Shown in pieces: positions 14,321 through 22,969 of a stretch of 32,693 nucleotides of DNA (the first letter of the stretch is position 1; every line of letters starts with the position of its first letter). The notes under the pieces are model-generated. The model did no database searches and was not told the DNA's origin. It saw only the letters and a program-made list of their open reading frames with translations. A program made the translations under genes and the position numbers. Source of the stretch: an uncultured Bacillota bacterium (GTDB lineage Bacteria; Bacillota; Clostridia; Christensenellales; UBA1242); the NCBI GenBank assembly GCA_949282835.1, contig CASDQU010000038.1:1-32693 (forward strand). Direction: 5' to 3'.

Positions 14321-16774
14321 TTATCTTTTTATAACCTCTTTTGAGTAAAATTCAATAACATCGCCTTCTTTAAAATCAATGTTATCTCTCAATTTAATTC
14401 CACATTCAAAGCCTTTAACAACTTCAGACTTTTCATCTTTTACAATTTTTAAAGACTCTACAGTAGTTTTTCCTATTTCCTCTTCGCCGCGTTTAACTAT
14501 AGCTATAGCATTTCTTGTTGCTTTTCCATCTTTGATATAACAACCAGCCACCTTACCTGCTGTAGATAATTTAAATACCATGCGAATTTCAGCAAAACCG
14601 ATATACACTTCTTGATATTTAACACTAAGCATGCCGTTAATTGCCGCGGTAATTTCATCAACAACTTCATAGATGATTTTGTATTCTTTAATTTGAACCT
14701 TTAAAGTATCAGCGAGAGATTTTGCCTTGGCTACAGGTCGTTGATTAAAGCAAATAATAATTGAACCTGTAGTTTGAGCTAAATCTACATCACTCTCTGT
14801 TACAGCACCTGCACCGCTATGAACTATATTTACTTTTGCTTCTTCATTTCTTATTGCTAAAAGTGCTGCTTTCAAAGCTTCTACAGAACCCATTGTGTCA
14901 GCTTTAATTATAATGTTCAAATTTTTCAAATTGCCTTCTTGAACTCTATTCATAAAATTGTCTAATGTAACACCTGAAGAATGAGTTGCTCTTTCCTTTT
15001 TAATTCTGTCAATTCTCTCTTGAATTACTTGTTTAGACATAGAATTGTCAACTTCATAAACATGGTCACCTGATGATGGCACATCATTTAGTCCAAGAAT
15101 GGCTACTGGCGTAGATGGTCCAGCTGCTTTTACAGGTTTACCTTTATCATTGAACATTGCACGCACTTTGCCATAAGTAAGTCCTGACATTATTGAGTCA
15201 CCAACATTTAAAGTGCCATTTTGAACAATAATAGACGCAACAGGCCCTCTATTTTTATCAAGTTCGGCTTCTATAACAACCCCGCTAGCCATTTTCTTAG
15301 GATTAGCTTTTAAATCAAGCATTTCACTAACAAGGAGTATTGTTTGTTTTAAATCGTCTAGTCCCATACCAGTCTTAGCAGAAATTGGTACACATATAGC
15401 ATCGCCGCCCCACTCTTCTGGCAAAATATTATTCTCAGCGAGCTGTTGTTTAATTCTTTCTGGATTAGCTTCTATTTTATCCATCTTGTTAATGGCAACA
15501 ATGATAGGCACGCCAGCCGCTTTGATGTGATTAATTGCCTCTATCGTTTGTGGCATCACACCATCATCAGCGGCAACGACAAGTATTGCGATATCAGTAG
15601 CTTGCGCTCCTCTAGCTCTCATTTGAGTGAATGCGGCATGACCAGGCGTGTCAATAAATGTAATTTTTTCACCATTAAATGAAATTTGATAAGCGCCTAT
15701 GCTTTGAGTTATACCACCAGCTTCTCCAGCCACAACATTTGTTTGCCTAAAGGCGTCAAGAAGAGAGGTTTTACCATGATCAACATGCCCCATAACAGCA
15801 ACGATTGGAGGTCTTTTAACAAGGTCTTTTTCATCATCTTGAGCTTCTGCTGTTTCAAGCAATTTTTCTTCATATGACTTGTCAATTTTTAATTCAAGTG
15901 TCACTCCAAAATCGCTAGCAATAAGTTCTGCTGTTTCGTAATCGATATTAGAATTTATAGACGCCATAATCCCTAGCAACATGAGTTTTTTAACTATTTC
16001 AGTGACAGGCTTTCCAATTTTTTCACTGAAATCTTTTACAGTAATTTCTTTTGCTGTTAATATTGCATGTGTAATTGAAGGTGCGACACTCTTAACAACT
16101 TCCTTTTTCTTTTTAATGCTCTTTCTTGAGCCGAAAGAAACTTCTTCAAATCCATTTTCATCTTCAATAAAAATATTATTTCTTCGTTGCTCATCTTTAC
16201 GACGCCCTTGTGATTTCTTTTCATCCAAGTTATTAGATTTCTTTTGATATTTATTCTTGTTGGCAATATTTCTTTCTGCTTTTAAATCTATCTCTGGCAA
16301 GTCATTAGAGGCAAAAGACCTAAAATTATTTGTTTTAGTCGAAACAAAATTATTCCCTCCGCTCTTTTTCTGCATATTGTTTTTATTGAAGGAATTAAAT
16401 GGTCTGTTGTCTTTTTTATTATCTCTATTAAATGGTTTATTTTTGTCAAAAGGAGGCTTGTTATTTCTATTTTGGAAATTATTTGTATTCTCAAATTTTT
16501 TAAACTGAGTTTTGCTCTCTTGAGGTGCAGAAACAGTTGGAGCAGGCTTATCTTCTTGCTTTAATGCAATATTTTCTTGCTTTTTTGCCTCACTTTCCTC
16601 TTGTTTTTTTGCTAACTCAGTTAAAATGAAATTTTTGCGATCTTTTAGTTGCTTGCTAAAAGCTTCCACTTGTATTTTGGAATTTCTTATCTCCTTCAAT
16701 ATCTGTGAAATTTCACCATCTTTTTGAAGATCATGTATCTTCTTTAAATTTGCTAATGTTTGATTTGCCAACAT
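14321..16774 (-). CDS. infB: translation initiation factor IF-2
   Basis: IF-2 is the GTPase that places fMet-tRNA on the 30S subunit and promotes subunit joining. The 817-residue protein has a long, low-complexity N-terminus (about 60-225) rich in Asn, Lys, Phe and Arg. The IF-2N domain follows (about 235-285), then the G domain with GHVDHGKT near 328, GGITQ, DTPGHAAF, NKMD and SAKTG, and the C-terminal domains ending GIKLRDNIDFKEGDVIEFY. The Asn/Lys-rich N-terminus is expected to be disordered and varies between species. AAGGAGAAA precedes the ATG; the gene is 9 bases after ylxQ. Confidence 0.98.
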   Translation of the reverse strand: MLANQTLANLKKIHDLQKDGEISQILKEIRNSKIQVEAFSKQLKDRKNFILTELAKKQEESEAKKQENIALKQEDKPAPTVSAPQESKTQFKKFENTNNFQNRNNKPPFDKNKPFNRDNKKDNRPFNSFNKNNMQKKSGGNNFVSTKTNNFRSFASNDLPEIDLKAERNIANKNKYQKKSNNLDEKKSQGRRKDEQRRNNIFIEDENGFEEVSFGSRKSIKKKKEVVKSVAPSITHAILTAKEITVKDFSEKIGKPVTEIVKKLMLLGIMASINSNIDYETAELIASDFGVTLELKIDKSYEEKLLETAEAQDDEKDLVKRPPIVAVMGHVDHGKTSLLDAFRQTNVVAGEAGGITQSIGAYQISFNGEKITFIDTPGHAAFTQMRARGAQATDIAILVVAADDGVMPQTIEAINHIKAAGVPIIVAINKMDKIEANPERIKQQLAENNILPEEWGGDAICVPISAKTGMGLDDLKQTILLVSEMLDLKANPKKMASGVVIEAELDKNRGPVASIIVQNGTLNVGDSIMSGLTYGKVRAMFNDKGKPVKAAGPSTPVAILGLNDVPSSGDHVYEVDNSMSKQVIQERIDRIKKERATHSSGVTLDNFMNRVQEGNLKNLNIIIKADTMGSVEALKAALLAIRNEEAKVNIVHSGAGAVTESDVDLAQTTGSIIICFNQRPVAKAKSLADTLKVQIKEYKIIYEVVDEITAAINGMLSVKYQEVYIGFAEIRMVFKLSTAGKVAGCYIKDGKATRNAIAIVKRGEEEIGKTTVESLKIVKDEKSEVVKGFECGIKLRDNIDFKEGDVIEFYSKEVIKR

Positions 16775-16783
16775 TTTCTCCTT

Positions 16784-17071
16784 TTATTCATTCAAAAGTT
16801 TTAACACAATATCACTTATTGCTTTATTTTTGATGCCAACTATTTTACAATTCTCCACATGAATAAATTGTTGTAAATTTTCAAGTGCTAAACATGTAAT
16901 ATTTAGACCTTTTAATTTTTGAATAATTTTCATTGTATTTTTTTGTGCGGTGCTATCATAAAGTACAAGATACAATTTTTTATTATAATTATATAATTTT
17001 TCGCCGCCAATTATTAAATATCCAGCTTTATGCGCGATATTCAAATATCCGCTAAGTTTATCTTTATCCAA
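16784..17071 (-). CDS. ylxQ: L7Ae-like RNA-binding protein YlxQ
   Basis: A 95-residue protein of the L7Ae/L30e/S12e/Gadd45 family, here the YlxQ type found between ylxR and infB. Visible are LNIAHKAGYLIIGGEKLYN, LYLVLYDSTAQKNTMKII and a final VGIKNKAISDIVLKLL. Related proteins bind kink-turn RNA; the target of YlxQ is not established. The start is TTG at 17071 with GAGGAAATTC upstream, overlapping ylxR by 8 bases. Confidence 0.87.
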   Translation of the reverse strand: MDKDKLSGYLNIAHKAGYLIIGGEKLYNYNKKLYLVLYDSTAQKNTMKIIQKLKGLNITCLALENLQQFIHVENCKIVGIKNKAISDIVLKLLNE

Positions 17072-17315
17072 GAATTTCCTCCTCGATTGATTTATAAACC
17101 TCTTCGCCTATATTTATTTTGAAAGCTTTGTTTAATAATTTTTGTTTTTTTAGTTTGCTAAGGCAATCTATATCTCTACAAATATAAGCGCCTCTACCAT
17201 TTTTTTTGCCCGTTTTATCGATGAATATATTATTTTCTTTGTCCTTTACAATGCGCAACATTTCACGCTTGTCTTTCATCTGCCGACAGGCAATGCACAT
17301 TCGCATAATTTCCAT
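17064..17315 (-). CDS. rnpM: YlxR family RNA-binding protein (RnpM)
   Basis: The 83-residue protein carries the DUF448/YlxR signatures: MCIACRQMKDKREMLRIVK at the start, then GKKNGRGAYICRDIDCLSKL. In B. subtilis YlxR has been described as an RNase P modulator (RnpM). An upstream in-frame start lies inside nusA and would add 27 unrelated residues. ATG 17315, with GAGGAATAGT upstream and 1 base after the nusA stop, is the better choice. Part of rimP-nusA-ylxR-ylxQ-infB. Confidence 0.9.
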   Translation of the reverse strand: MEIMRMCIACRQMKDKREMLRIVKDKENNIFIDKTGKKNGRGAYICRDIDCLSKLKKQKLLNKAFKINIGEEVYKSIEEEILG

Positions 17316-17316
17316 A

Positions 17317-18480
17317 CTATTCCTCGTCATCATCAATAGGAGTAATCTCTTCAAGATCTTCAAGATCGTTAAAACCTTGGAAAGCATCATCGTCATTTAA
17401 TTCGGTTAATTCATATTCAGGTTCTTTAATATTGCTATTTAAAACAGCGCTTTGTGGTTTTACTTCAATCTTCCAACCAGTAAGTCTAGCAGCCAGTCTT
17501 ACATTTTGACCATTTTTACCTATAGCAAGTGAGAGTTTATCATCTGGAACAACCACTCTTGAAGAATGTAAACTTTCATTTGTCTCTACGCTAAGAACAG
17601 TTGCAGGGCTAAGAGCTTTAGCAATATAATCAAGTGGATCATCACTATACTCTACTAAATCAATTTTTTCTCCATTAATTTCTGAAGTAATAGTATCTAT
17701 TCTCTGACCATGGAAACCTACACATGTGCCAATAGGATCTAAGTTTGCTTTTTCTGTATAGATGGCAACCTTTGTTCTATTTCCCGGGTCTCTTGCAATA
17801 TTTTTAATTTTGATATCTCCTGAGGCAACTTCTGGAATTTCAAGCTCAAAAAGCTTTCTTATAAACCCAACATTGCTTCTAGTAACTTGAATTTGAGTGC
17901 CTTTAAAAGAGTCTTTAATTTTCTTTACATAGACCTTTACTCTATCGCCAACATTGAATTTCTCTCCAGGAATTTGGTCAGATGGAAGCATTACGCCTTC
18001 AGTATGTGTGTTTGAAATTTGCAAATAAATAGTTCCATTATCAATTCTTTTTACGATAGTAGTCAAGATTTCATCTTCTTTTTCTGCAAGTTCATCAAGC
18101 GCCATTTGTCTTTCCATTTCTTTTAATTTCTGCATTACAACTTGCTTTGCAGTTTGAGCGGCTATTCTTCCAAAATCTTTAGTCGATTCTTCAGTCTGAA
18201 CGATATCTCCCACTTTAAAAGATTTTTTTATAAGTCTTGCATCTTTCAAAGAAATTTCTTTATCTGGGTCTTGCACTTCCTCAACAATAGTCTTGTAAGA
18301 ATAAATCTTAATAGTTGCTTTATCTGGGTTCAATTTTACCAAAGCACTTTTAGCCTCGCCATACATTTTTTTATAAGCAGAAGTGAGTGCCGACTCTAAT
18401 GTCGCTATAAAAGTTTCCTTGTTTATTTTCTTTTCTGCTTCCAAATCTTCTAATGCTTGAAAAAAATCTTTATTAATCAT
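17317..18480 (-). CDS. nusA: transcription termination/antitermination factor NusA
   Basis: NusA binds RNA polymerase and nascent RNA to tune pausing, termination and antitermination. The 387 residues show the N-terminal polymerase-binding domain (about 1-130; INKETFIATLESALTSAYKK), an S1 domain (about 135-200, GTIYLQISNTHTEGVMLPSD) and two KH domains (about 205-350; DPGNRTKVAIYT, CVGFHGQRI, LAIGKNGQNVRLAARLTGWK). A very acidic tail of about 30 residues follows (DDDAFQGFNDLEDLEE, ending DDDEE). AAGGAGAGATAAC precedes the ATG. Second gene of the rimP operon, 11 bases from rimP. Confidence 0.97.
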   Translation of the reverse strand: MINKDFFQALEDLEAEKKINKETFIATLESALTSAYKKMYGEAKSALVKLNPDKATIKIYSYKTIVEEVQDPDKEISLKDARLIKKSFKVGDIVQTEESTKDFGRIAAQTAKQVVMQKLKEMERQMALDELAEKEDEILTTIVKRIDNGTIYLQISNTHTEGVMLPSDQIPGEKFNVGDRVKVYVKKIKDSFKGTQIQVTRSNVGFIRKLFELEIPEVASGDIKIKNIARDPGNRTKVAIYTEKANLDPIGTCVGFHGQRIDTITSEINGEKIDLVEYSDDPLDYIAKALSPATVLSVETNESLHSSRVVVPDDKLSLAIGKNGQNVRLAARLTGWKIEVKPQSAVLNSNIKEPEYELTELNDDDAFQGFNDLEDLEEITPIDDDEE

Positions 18481-18491
18481 GTTATCTCTCC

Positions 18492-18953
18492 TTAAAACTT
18501 AATAATTGGCACGATATGTGCAATTTTAGATTTTTCGATATTTTGAATGTTTTTGCTTGTTTGTAAAGTTATTGACTTGTCGTCATAGGATTTTAAAATG
18601 CCATCAAATTTTTTTTGACCATTTTCTTTGGCAAAAAGTGTAACAGAAATTTCTTTGTCAAGATGTCTTTTTAAATCTCTATCCGATTTGAGAGGTCTAT
18701 CAAGTCCCGGTGAACTCACACTTAAAATGTAAGGACTGTCCTCAGTAGGATTTAACTCTTCTAAAACAGGGTCTATAGTTTTTGAGACTTTTTCACAGTC
18801 ATCAATGTTAACACCATTTTCACAATCAATGTAGAAAGTTAAATTCATACCGTCTGATTTTTTCGCATATTCAACTTCAACTACTTCATAACCCATCTCT
18901 TCAATAATAGGCACAATTTTTTCTTCACAAATAGTTTTTACTTTTCCAGCCAA
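18492..18953 (-). CDS. rimP: ribosome maturation factor RimP
   Basis: RimP assists 30S assembly, especially entry of S12. The 153-residue protein has the two-domain family pattern: GYEVVEVEYAKKSDGMNLTF followed by YIDCENGVNIDDCEKVSK, the conserved YILSVSSPGLDRPLKSDRDL, and the C-terminal Sm-like domain. The start codon is TTG at 18953, behind a strong AAAGGGGGA. It heads the rimP-nusA-ylxR-ylxQ-infB-rbfA-nrnA-truB operon, with its own promoter and two hairpins in the leader. Confidence 0.94.
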   Translation of the reverse strand: MAGKVKTICEEKIVPIIEEMGYEVVEVEYAKKSDGMNLTFYIDCENGVNIDDCEKVSKTIDPVLEELNPTEDSPYILSVSSPGLDRPLKSDRDLKRHLDKEISVTLFAKENGQKKFDGILKSYDDKSITLQTSKNIQNIEKSKIAHIVPIIKF

Positions 18954-18984
18954 ATTTAAAATCCCCCTTTTATTTTTATTTCAA

Positions 18985-19043
18985 GCATTTTACAAAAAGG
19001 CTTCTGTAAAATGCGAGGAGCGTTGCAAATTTGCACGCTCCTC
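18985..19043 (-). promoter_or_regulatory. two abutting hairpins in the rimP-nusA leader
   Basis: On the minus strand two stems lie back to back with no bases between. The first spans 19043-19015: GAGGAGCG pairs with CGCTCCTC around the 12-base palindrome tgcaaatttgca, with one bulged base. The second spans 19014-18985: GCATTTTACA pairs with TGTAAAATGC, loop of 10. The second stem is followed by an A-rich stretch and the rimP Shine-Dalgarno, not a U-run, so it is not an obvious intrinsic terminator. Together they fill nearly all of the 5' leader between the promoter and the ribosome-binding site. A regulatory role is inferred. Confidence 0.6.
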
Positions 19044-19058
19044 TTCCAAGTCAATATT

Positions 19059-19087
19059 ATTATATCAAAGTACAATAATAAATGCAA
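19059..19087 (-). promoter_or_regulatory. promoter of the rimP-nusA-infB operon
   Basis: TTGCAT (19087-19082), 17-base spacer, TATAAT (19064-19059), with predicted start near 19052. It gives the translation-factor operon transcription separate from the upstream frr-to-polC-like genes. Confidence 0.8.
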
Positions 19088-19127
19088 GTATTTTTTAAAT
19101 TTATTATAATCTTTTTAAAATTTTTAA

Positions 19128-20678
19128 TTATTTATTTTCAACTTTTTTTACTTTGTGCATTTCCATAAGCACTTTAGCTGTTGCATATGCATCATTGTAA
19201 GCCCTGTGCGCACCTGTTAAAGTCATATTTAAAGCCTTTACTACAGTGGATAATTTGTAATTAGAAACTCTAAGAGTGGATTGTTTTACCAGAATCATGG
19301 TATCTATAACCTCATTAACAAACTTTAAGCCCACTTTGTTAGCTGCTTTTATTATAAATTTCATATCAAAGCCAACAACATTATAACCGCTTAATATACA
19401 TCCATTTGTCCAATTATAGAAATCACGAATTACACTTTCTATTTTGGGAGCATCTGCAACCATTTCATTTGTAATATTGGTTAAATTTTGAACTTCAAGA
19501 GGTATTGATGAGTTAGGTTTAACTAGACTTGAAAATTGTTCAATAATTTCACCATGTGAAATTTTAACAGCGCCAATTTCGGTTATTTCACAAATATCAG
19601 GGTCTAAACCTGTCGTCTCTATATCAAAAACAACAATTTCATTATTTAATATAAAAGAGTCGTATTGAGGCTTTGTGTCAAATAAATTTTCTTGAGTATT
19701 TCTCGGTATAATGGTAGGAATAACGACAGGTTTGTATTCACCCTCTTTATAAATCTCCTTTGATATATCTTCAGCCAGCATATTAGCCAAAGATAACTTT
19801 TTTATTCTATATACAACTTTTCCATATAAATCTTTTACAATATCGCCAAGGCATAGAACAAAAGTCCCCTCACTTAAAGCCTCCATGTCTTTCAAATAAG
19901 TTTTAGCTGCAAAATAAATACAATCAATATTCCCAGATATGTCTTTTAAAGAAAAGGTGAATAAACTTCTCTCTTCGCCTGCCCTCGCGCCGCGTTTCAA
20001 TGTATAAGATTTTTGCTTTTTATTATTTAAAATACCAGCCAATATAACCGATTGTTTTAATGTTTTATTATTTTTTATGTATTCTGGTTTTGGAAGAATT
20101 TCTCCACCGACAACCTTTTTGATAATCTGGACATTATATCTATTTGTGCCTACAGGTAATGTTATAATATCAGGCGCATCTATTTCATCGGGCAAAACTT
20201 CATCATTTTCTTCAATAATAATTTCAAAATTGGCTATATATAGTGAATTTAGATATTTCATTAATTCATTCTTTAACCCTTGTTCATCAATTAATGAATA
20301 AACATCTTGATTTAATAGAATATTTATTTTTACATTGAGCTGCTCTTGATTAATTGAAAAATTTTCTTCATTTAAATAAGGAATTAAGGCTGGTTTATTT
20401 GTTTTAAAAAACTCTATTATATCATTTAAAATTAATCTCTTATCTAAAAAACTCTTTTTGAATTTTATTTTCACATCGCATTTAAGTGCTAAAAATTCGG
20501 TTATAAACTGTGTAATTAAAGCCTTGTCTTCTTTTGAAATTTCCTCTATTGTTATAGGATATAAAAAAGTTATTGTGCAACATTTGTTATTTTCATTTAG
20601 CACAATACTGTTTAATAATTTTAAATAATTGAATTTATCATCAAATTTTGAATTTAATTTTTCGACTATATCAATCAT
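19128..20678 (-). CDS. PolC-like protein with only N-terminal, OB and proofreading exonuclease domains
   Basis: The 516-residue protein sits at the usual polC locus (after rseP, before rimP) but is about a third of normal PolC length (about 1400-1450). Residues 1-190 resemble the PolC N-terminal domain. Residues about 205-300 are the OB fold (SVILAGILNNKKQKSYTLKR, then FTFSLKDISGNIDCIYF). Residues 345-510 are a DEDDh 3'-5' exonuclease with Asp352 and Glu354 (VVFDIETTGLDP), the Asp of YNVVGFDMKF, and His491 and Asp496 (GAHRAYNDA). The PHP N-part that normally lies between OB and exonuclease (HxHT, SxMD) is absent, as are the PHP C-part and polymerase. It ends cleanly at TAA and the rimP promoter follows, so no remnant is visible. 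The start ATG has no clear Shine-Dalgarno. Probable role: proofreading or repair exonuclease. Confidence 0.85.
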   Translation of the reverse strand: MIDIVEKLNSKFDDKFNYLKLLNSIVLNENNKCCTITFLYPITIEEISKEDKALITQFITEFLALKCDVKIKFKKSFLDKRLILNDIIEFFKTNKPALIPYLNEENFSINQEQLNVKINILLNQDVYSLIDEQGLKNELMKYLNSLYIANFEIIIEENDEVLPDEIDAPDIITLPVGTNRYNVQIIKKVVGGEILPKPEYIKNNKTLKQSVILAGILNNKKQKSYTLKRGARAGEERSLFTFSLKDISGNIDCIYFAAKTYLKDMEALSEGTFVLCLGDIVKDLYGKVVYRIKKLSLANMLAEDISKEIYKEGEYKPVVIPTIIPRNTQENLFDTKPQYDSFILNNEIVVFDIETTGLDPDICEITEIGAVKISHGEIIEQFSSLVKPNSSIPLEVQNLTNITNEMVADAPKIESVIRDFYNWTNGCILSGYNVVGFDMKFIIKAANKVGLKFVNEVIDTMILVKQSTLRVSNYKLSTVVKALNMTLTGAHRAYNDAYATAKVLMEMHKVKKVENK

Positions 20679-20687
20679 AAAATCATT

Positions 20688-21902
20688 TTACAATAGAAAA
20701 TGTAAAATGTCAACAAGAATAACAAATCCAAAAAGCACAATAAGACCTACCAAATGAATGGTATTTTCAAGCTCTCGTTTAATCGGTTTTTTCCGTATGG
20801 CTTCAATCGTTGTAAATAAGACATGAGCGCCATCTAAAGCAGGAATAGGCAGGATATTAAATATCGCCAAATTGGCAGAAATTAAAGGTATTAATACTAG
20901 TAAATTAGAAATACTTGCCTGTGTATAAGTTGCGATAGTTGCTATTGTAGTAATAGGTCCACCTATTGAAGAAATTGGAAGCTGGAATGTCAATAGTAAA
21001 AATAAACTCTTTAACACCACCCAAGCAAGACCAAATGCAAAAGGAACGGCTCTCTCTAAGGCCTCTCCAACACTATGCACATAAGCTTTAACATTTACAT
21101 CCCAAGTATAGGTATAATTTAAAACTGGATTGTTGTTTTCATCATAAAGAAGATTACCATTTTCATCTTCTTTCTGAACTTGCAACTGCGTAAAGCCCAT
21201 ATATACTTCTTGATAATGTCCATCTCTTTTAACTATAGCTGTTATAGGATTTTGCTCTGTATATTCTTTGAAAGCCTCTCTTTCACCTGTAGCCTGATTG
21301 CCTTCTCGAACATTAGAAATAAATTGATTTAATTTTTTAACTTCAGTATTTACCAAATCATTATAATTAGCTCCATATGCAAAATCTATCTTTTCTCCAT
21401 TTATAGAAATGATAACATCGCCCTTCATTAATAATTGCTCTTGCGAATATAAGTCTTTTATAGGAGAATAAGCAGAGCCATCTATCATATTCTCTATGTC
21501 TAAAGAAGTGAATTGTTGATAATTTACAAATTGCGGTATATCATAACCAACTGTGCATAACAATAAAAAACTAGTTAAAACCGCAAAAGCAAAATTAAAA
21601 GTCACTCCTGCTAAAAATACAAGTATTCTTTTCCATGGTTTTTGATTGGTAAAAGCCGATTTATCTTGCGGATTTGTTTCTTCTTCTCCTGCAAATGCAC
21701 AATATCCGCCAAGCGGAAAGATACGAAGAGAGATAAGCTCTCCTCGTTTATTAGTGCGAGAAAATATTGACTTGCCAAAGCCAATAGAAAATTCGGTAAT
21801 TTTAAAATTTAACATTCTTCCCACAACATAATGTCCAAATTCATGAACCATTACCATCACAAGTAATATAATTATTGCAAGGAAGATATATAAAATATAC
21901 AT
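20688..21902 (-). CDS. rseP: RIP metalloprotease RseP/RasP (site-2 protease)
   Basis: A membrane-embedded zinc protease that cleaves anti-sigma factors and leftover signal peptides within the membrane. The 404 residues begin with a hydrophobic helix holding the zinc motif HEFGH (about 20-24). FPLGGYCAFAGEEE and the hydrophobic AGVTFNFAFAVL follow. A PDZ-like region (about 135-250) comes next, and the second active-site motif is NILPIPALDGAHVLF near residue 355. The ATG at 21902 has GAGGCG upstream. In many Firmicutes dxr precedes this gene; here only 95 non-coding bases separate it from cdsA. Confidence 0.96.
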   Translation of the reverse strand: MYILYIFLAIIILLVMVMVHEFGHYVVGRMLNFKITEFSIGFGKSIFSRTNKRGELISLRIFPLGGYCAFAGEEETNPQDKSAFTNQKPWKRILVFLAGVTFNFAFAVLTSFLLLCTVGYDIPQFVNYQQFTSLDIENMIDGSAYSPIKDLYSQEQLLMKGDVIISINGEKIDFAYGANYNDLVNTEVKKLNQFISNVREGNQATGEREAFKEYTEQNPITAIVKRDGHYQEVYMGFTQLQVQKEDENGNLLYDENNNPVLNYTYTWDVNVKAYVHSVGEALERAVPFAFGLAWVVLKSLFLLLTFQLPISSIGGPITTIATIATYTQASISNLLVLIPLISANLAIFNILPIPALDGAHVLFTTIEAIRKKPIKRELENTIHLVGLIVLFGFVILVDILHFLL

Positions 21903-21997
21903 GACGCCTCGCGATGATTAATTTAACTAGCTAACTCTATTAATATATGCAAATCAAAATTAAACTATAAGCATATTAAGATAAAATTAAATTACGA

Positions 21998-22969
21998 TTA
22001 TATAACAGCAAACAAAATACTAAACGCCATAAAGATATAAGGCGCAACAAAAATATAGGAGTCAAATCTATCAAGCATTCCGCCATGTCCAGGAAGTAAT
22101 TTCCCTGAATCTTTTACAGAAGCAGAGCGCTTTAAAGAACTTTCTGCCAAATCTCCAAGCTGACTAATTATAGCTCCTATAAACGAAATAATCACAACTT
22201 TCCAAATCGAAATTCCAGCATTTTGTAACATTAAAGACATTGATGGAACAGCATCAAAAATGCAGAATACCACTACAGATAGTAGTACGCACCATAGAAG
22301 ACCACCAATCGCTCCTGATATTGTCTTATTAGGGCTTATTTTAGGAGCGAGTTTTTTGCCACCTATTAGTCCGCCAGTAATATAGGCAAAAGTATCGGCA
22401 AATATAGGTATGAGGAAAGCAAACAGAAGCACATAAAAGGAAATCCATCCATCAAAATTGGTTAAATTTGTAAATGATGATGTCATATCCTCAAAATGAT
22501 TTATTAAAGTTAAAAACATCAATAGAAAAGCAGGATAAATATATACCAAAGTCGTGTTTAGTGCTTTAAAGAAAGCATATTTTGCAAGTGTATAGGACTT
22601 ATCTAGTTTCCTTGTTTTAATTTCCATTCTTGCATTTCTAAAATCAATACAAGACCATAAAAAGGCAAGAATAAAGAAAAACAATATTACGCCTACAGCT
22701 ATTACAAAAGTAAATTCTATTCCTATTTCTGCATCAAACTCAACACACAAAAGTAATGCCAGCATTAAAAATGCAGGAAAAATTGTGGCTAATATTTTAT
22801 TATTAAATTTATTTGTTTTTGCGAATAATTTTGATGCTTCATATGAAGCAAAACAAGTAACCGCAAGTATTAAAGCATCAAAAAAATAATTGCTTACATA
22901 AATCTTTAATATAAAAGCTATTGCAAGTACAACAACAATTCCAAGCGATGTTAAAAGTCTAGTTTTCAA
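21998..22969 (-). CDS. cdsA: phosphatidate cytidylyltransferase
   Basis: CdsA makes CDP-diacylglycerol from phosphatidic acid and CTP for phospholipid synthesis. The 323-residue protein has eight or so hydrophobic segments. The C-terminal family signature is complete: SSLKRSASVKDSGKLLPGHG followed directly by GMLDRFDS, just before the last helix. The start codon is TTG at 22969, behind GGAGGT, and overlaps the uppS stop by 4 bases (TTGA), which suggests translational coupling. Confidence 0.96.
   Translation of the reverse strand: MKTRLLTSLGIVVVLAIAFILKIYVSNYFFDALILAVTCFASYEASKLFAKTNKFNNKILATIFPAFLMLALLLCVEFDAEIGIEFTFVIAVGVILFFFILAFLWSCIDFRNARMEIKTRKLDKSYTLAKYAFFKALNTTLVYIYPAFLLMFLTLINHFEDMTSSFTNLTNFDGWISFYVLLFAFLIPIFADTFAYITGGLIGGKKLAPKISPNKTISGAIGGLLWCVLLSVVVFCIFDAVPSMSLMLQNAGISIWKVVIISFIGAIISQLGDLAESSLKRSASVKDSGKLLPGHGGMLDRFDSYIFVAPYIFMAFSILFAVI

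Noticed and set aside
16057..16508. Several overlapping ORFs in the IF-2 N-terminal region on both strands
   Set aside because: Shadows of low-complexity Asn/Lys-rich coding sequence; IF-2 is continuous there.
19044..20678. PolC shortened by a frameshift or premature stop
   Set aside because: The PHP segment that should lie upstream of the exonuclease is also missing, and the 84 bases after the stop are AT-rich and contain the rimP promoter, with no PHP or polymerase coding in any frame.
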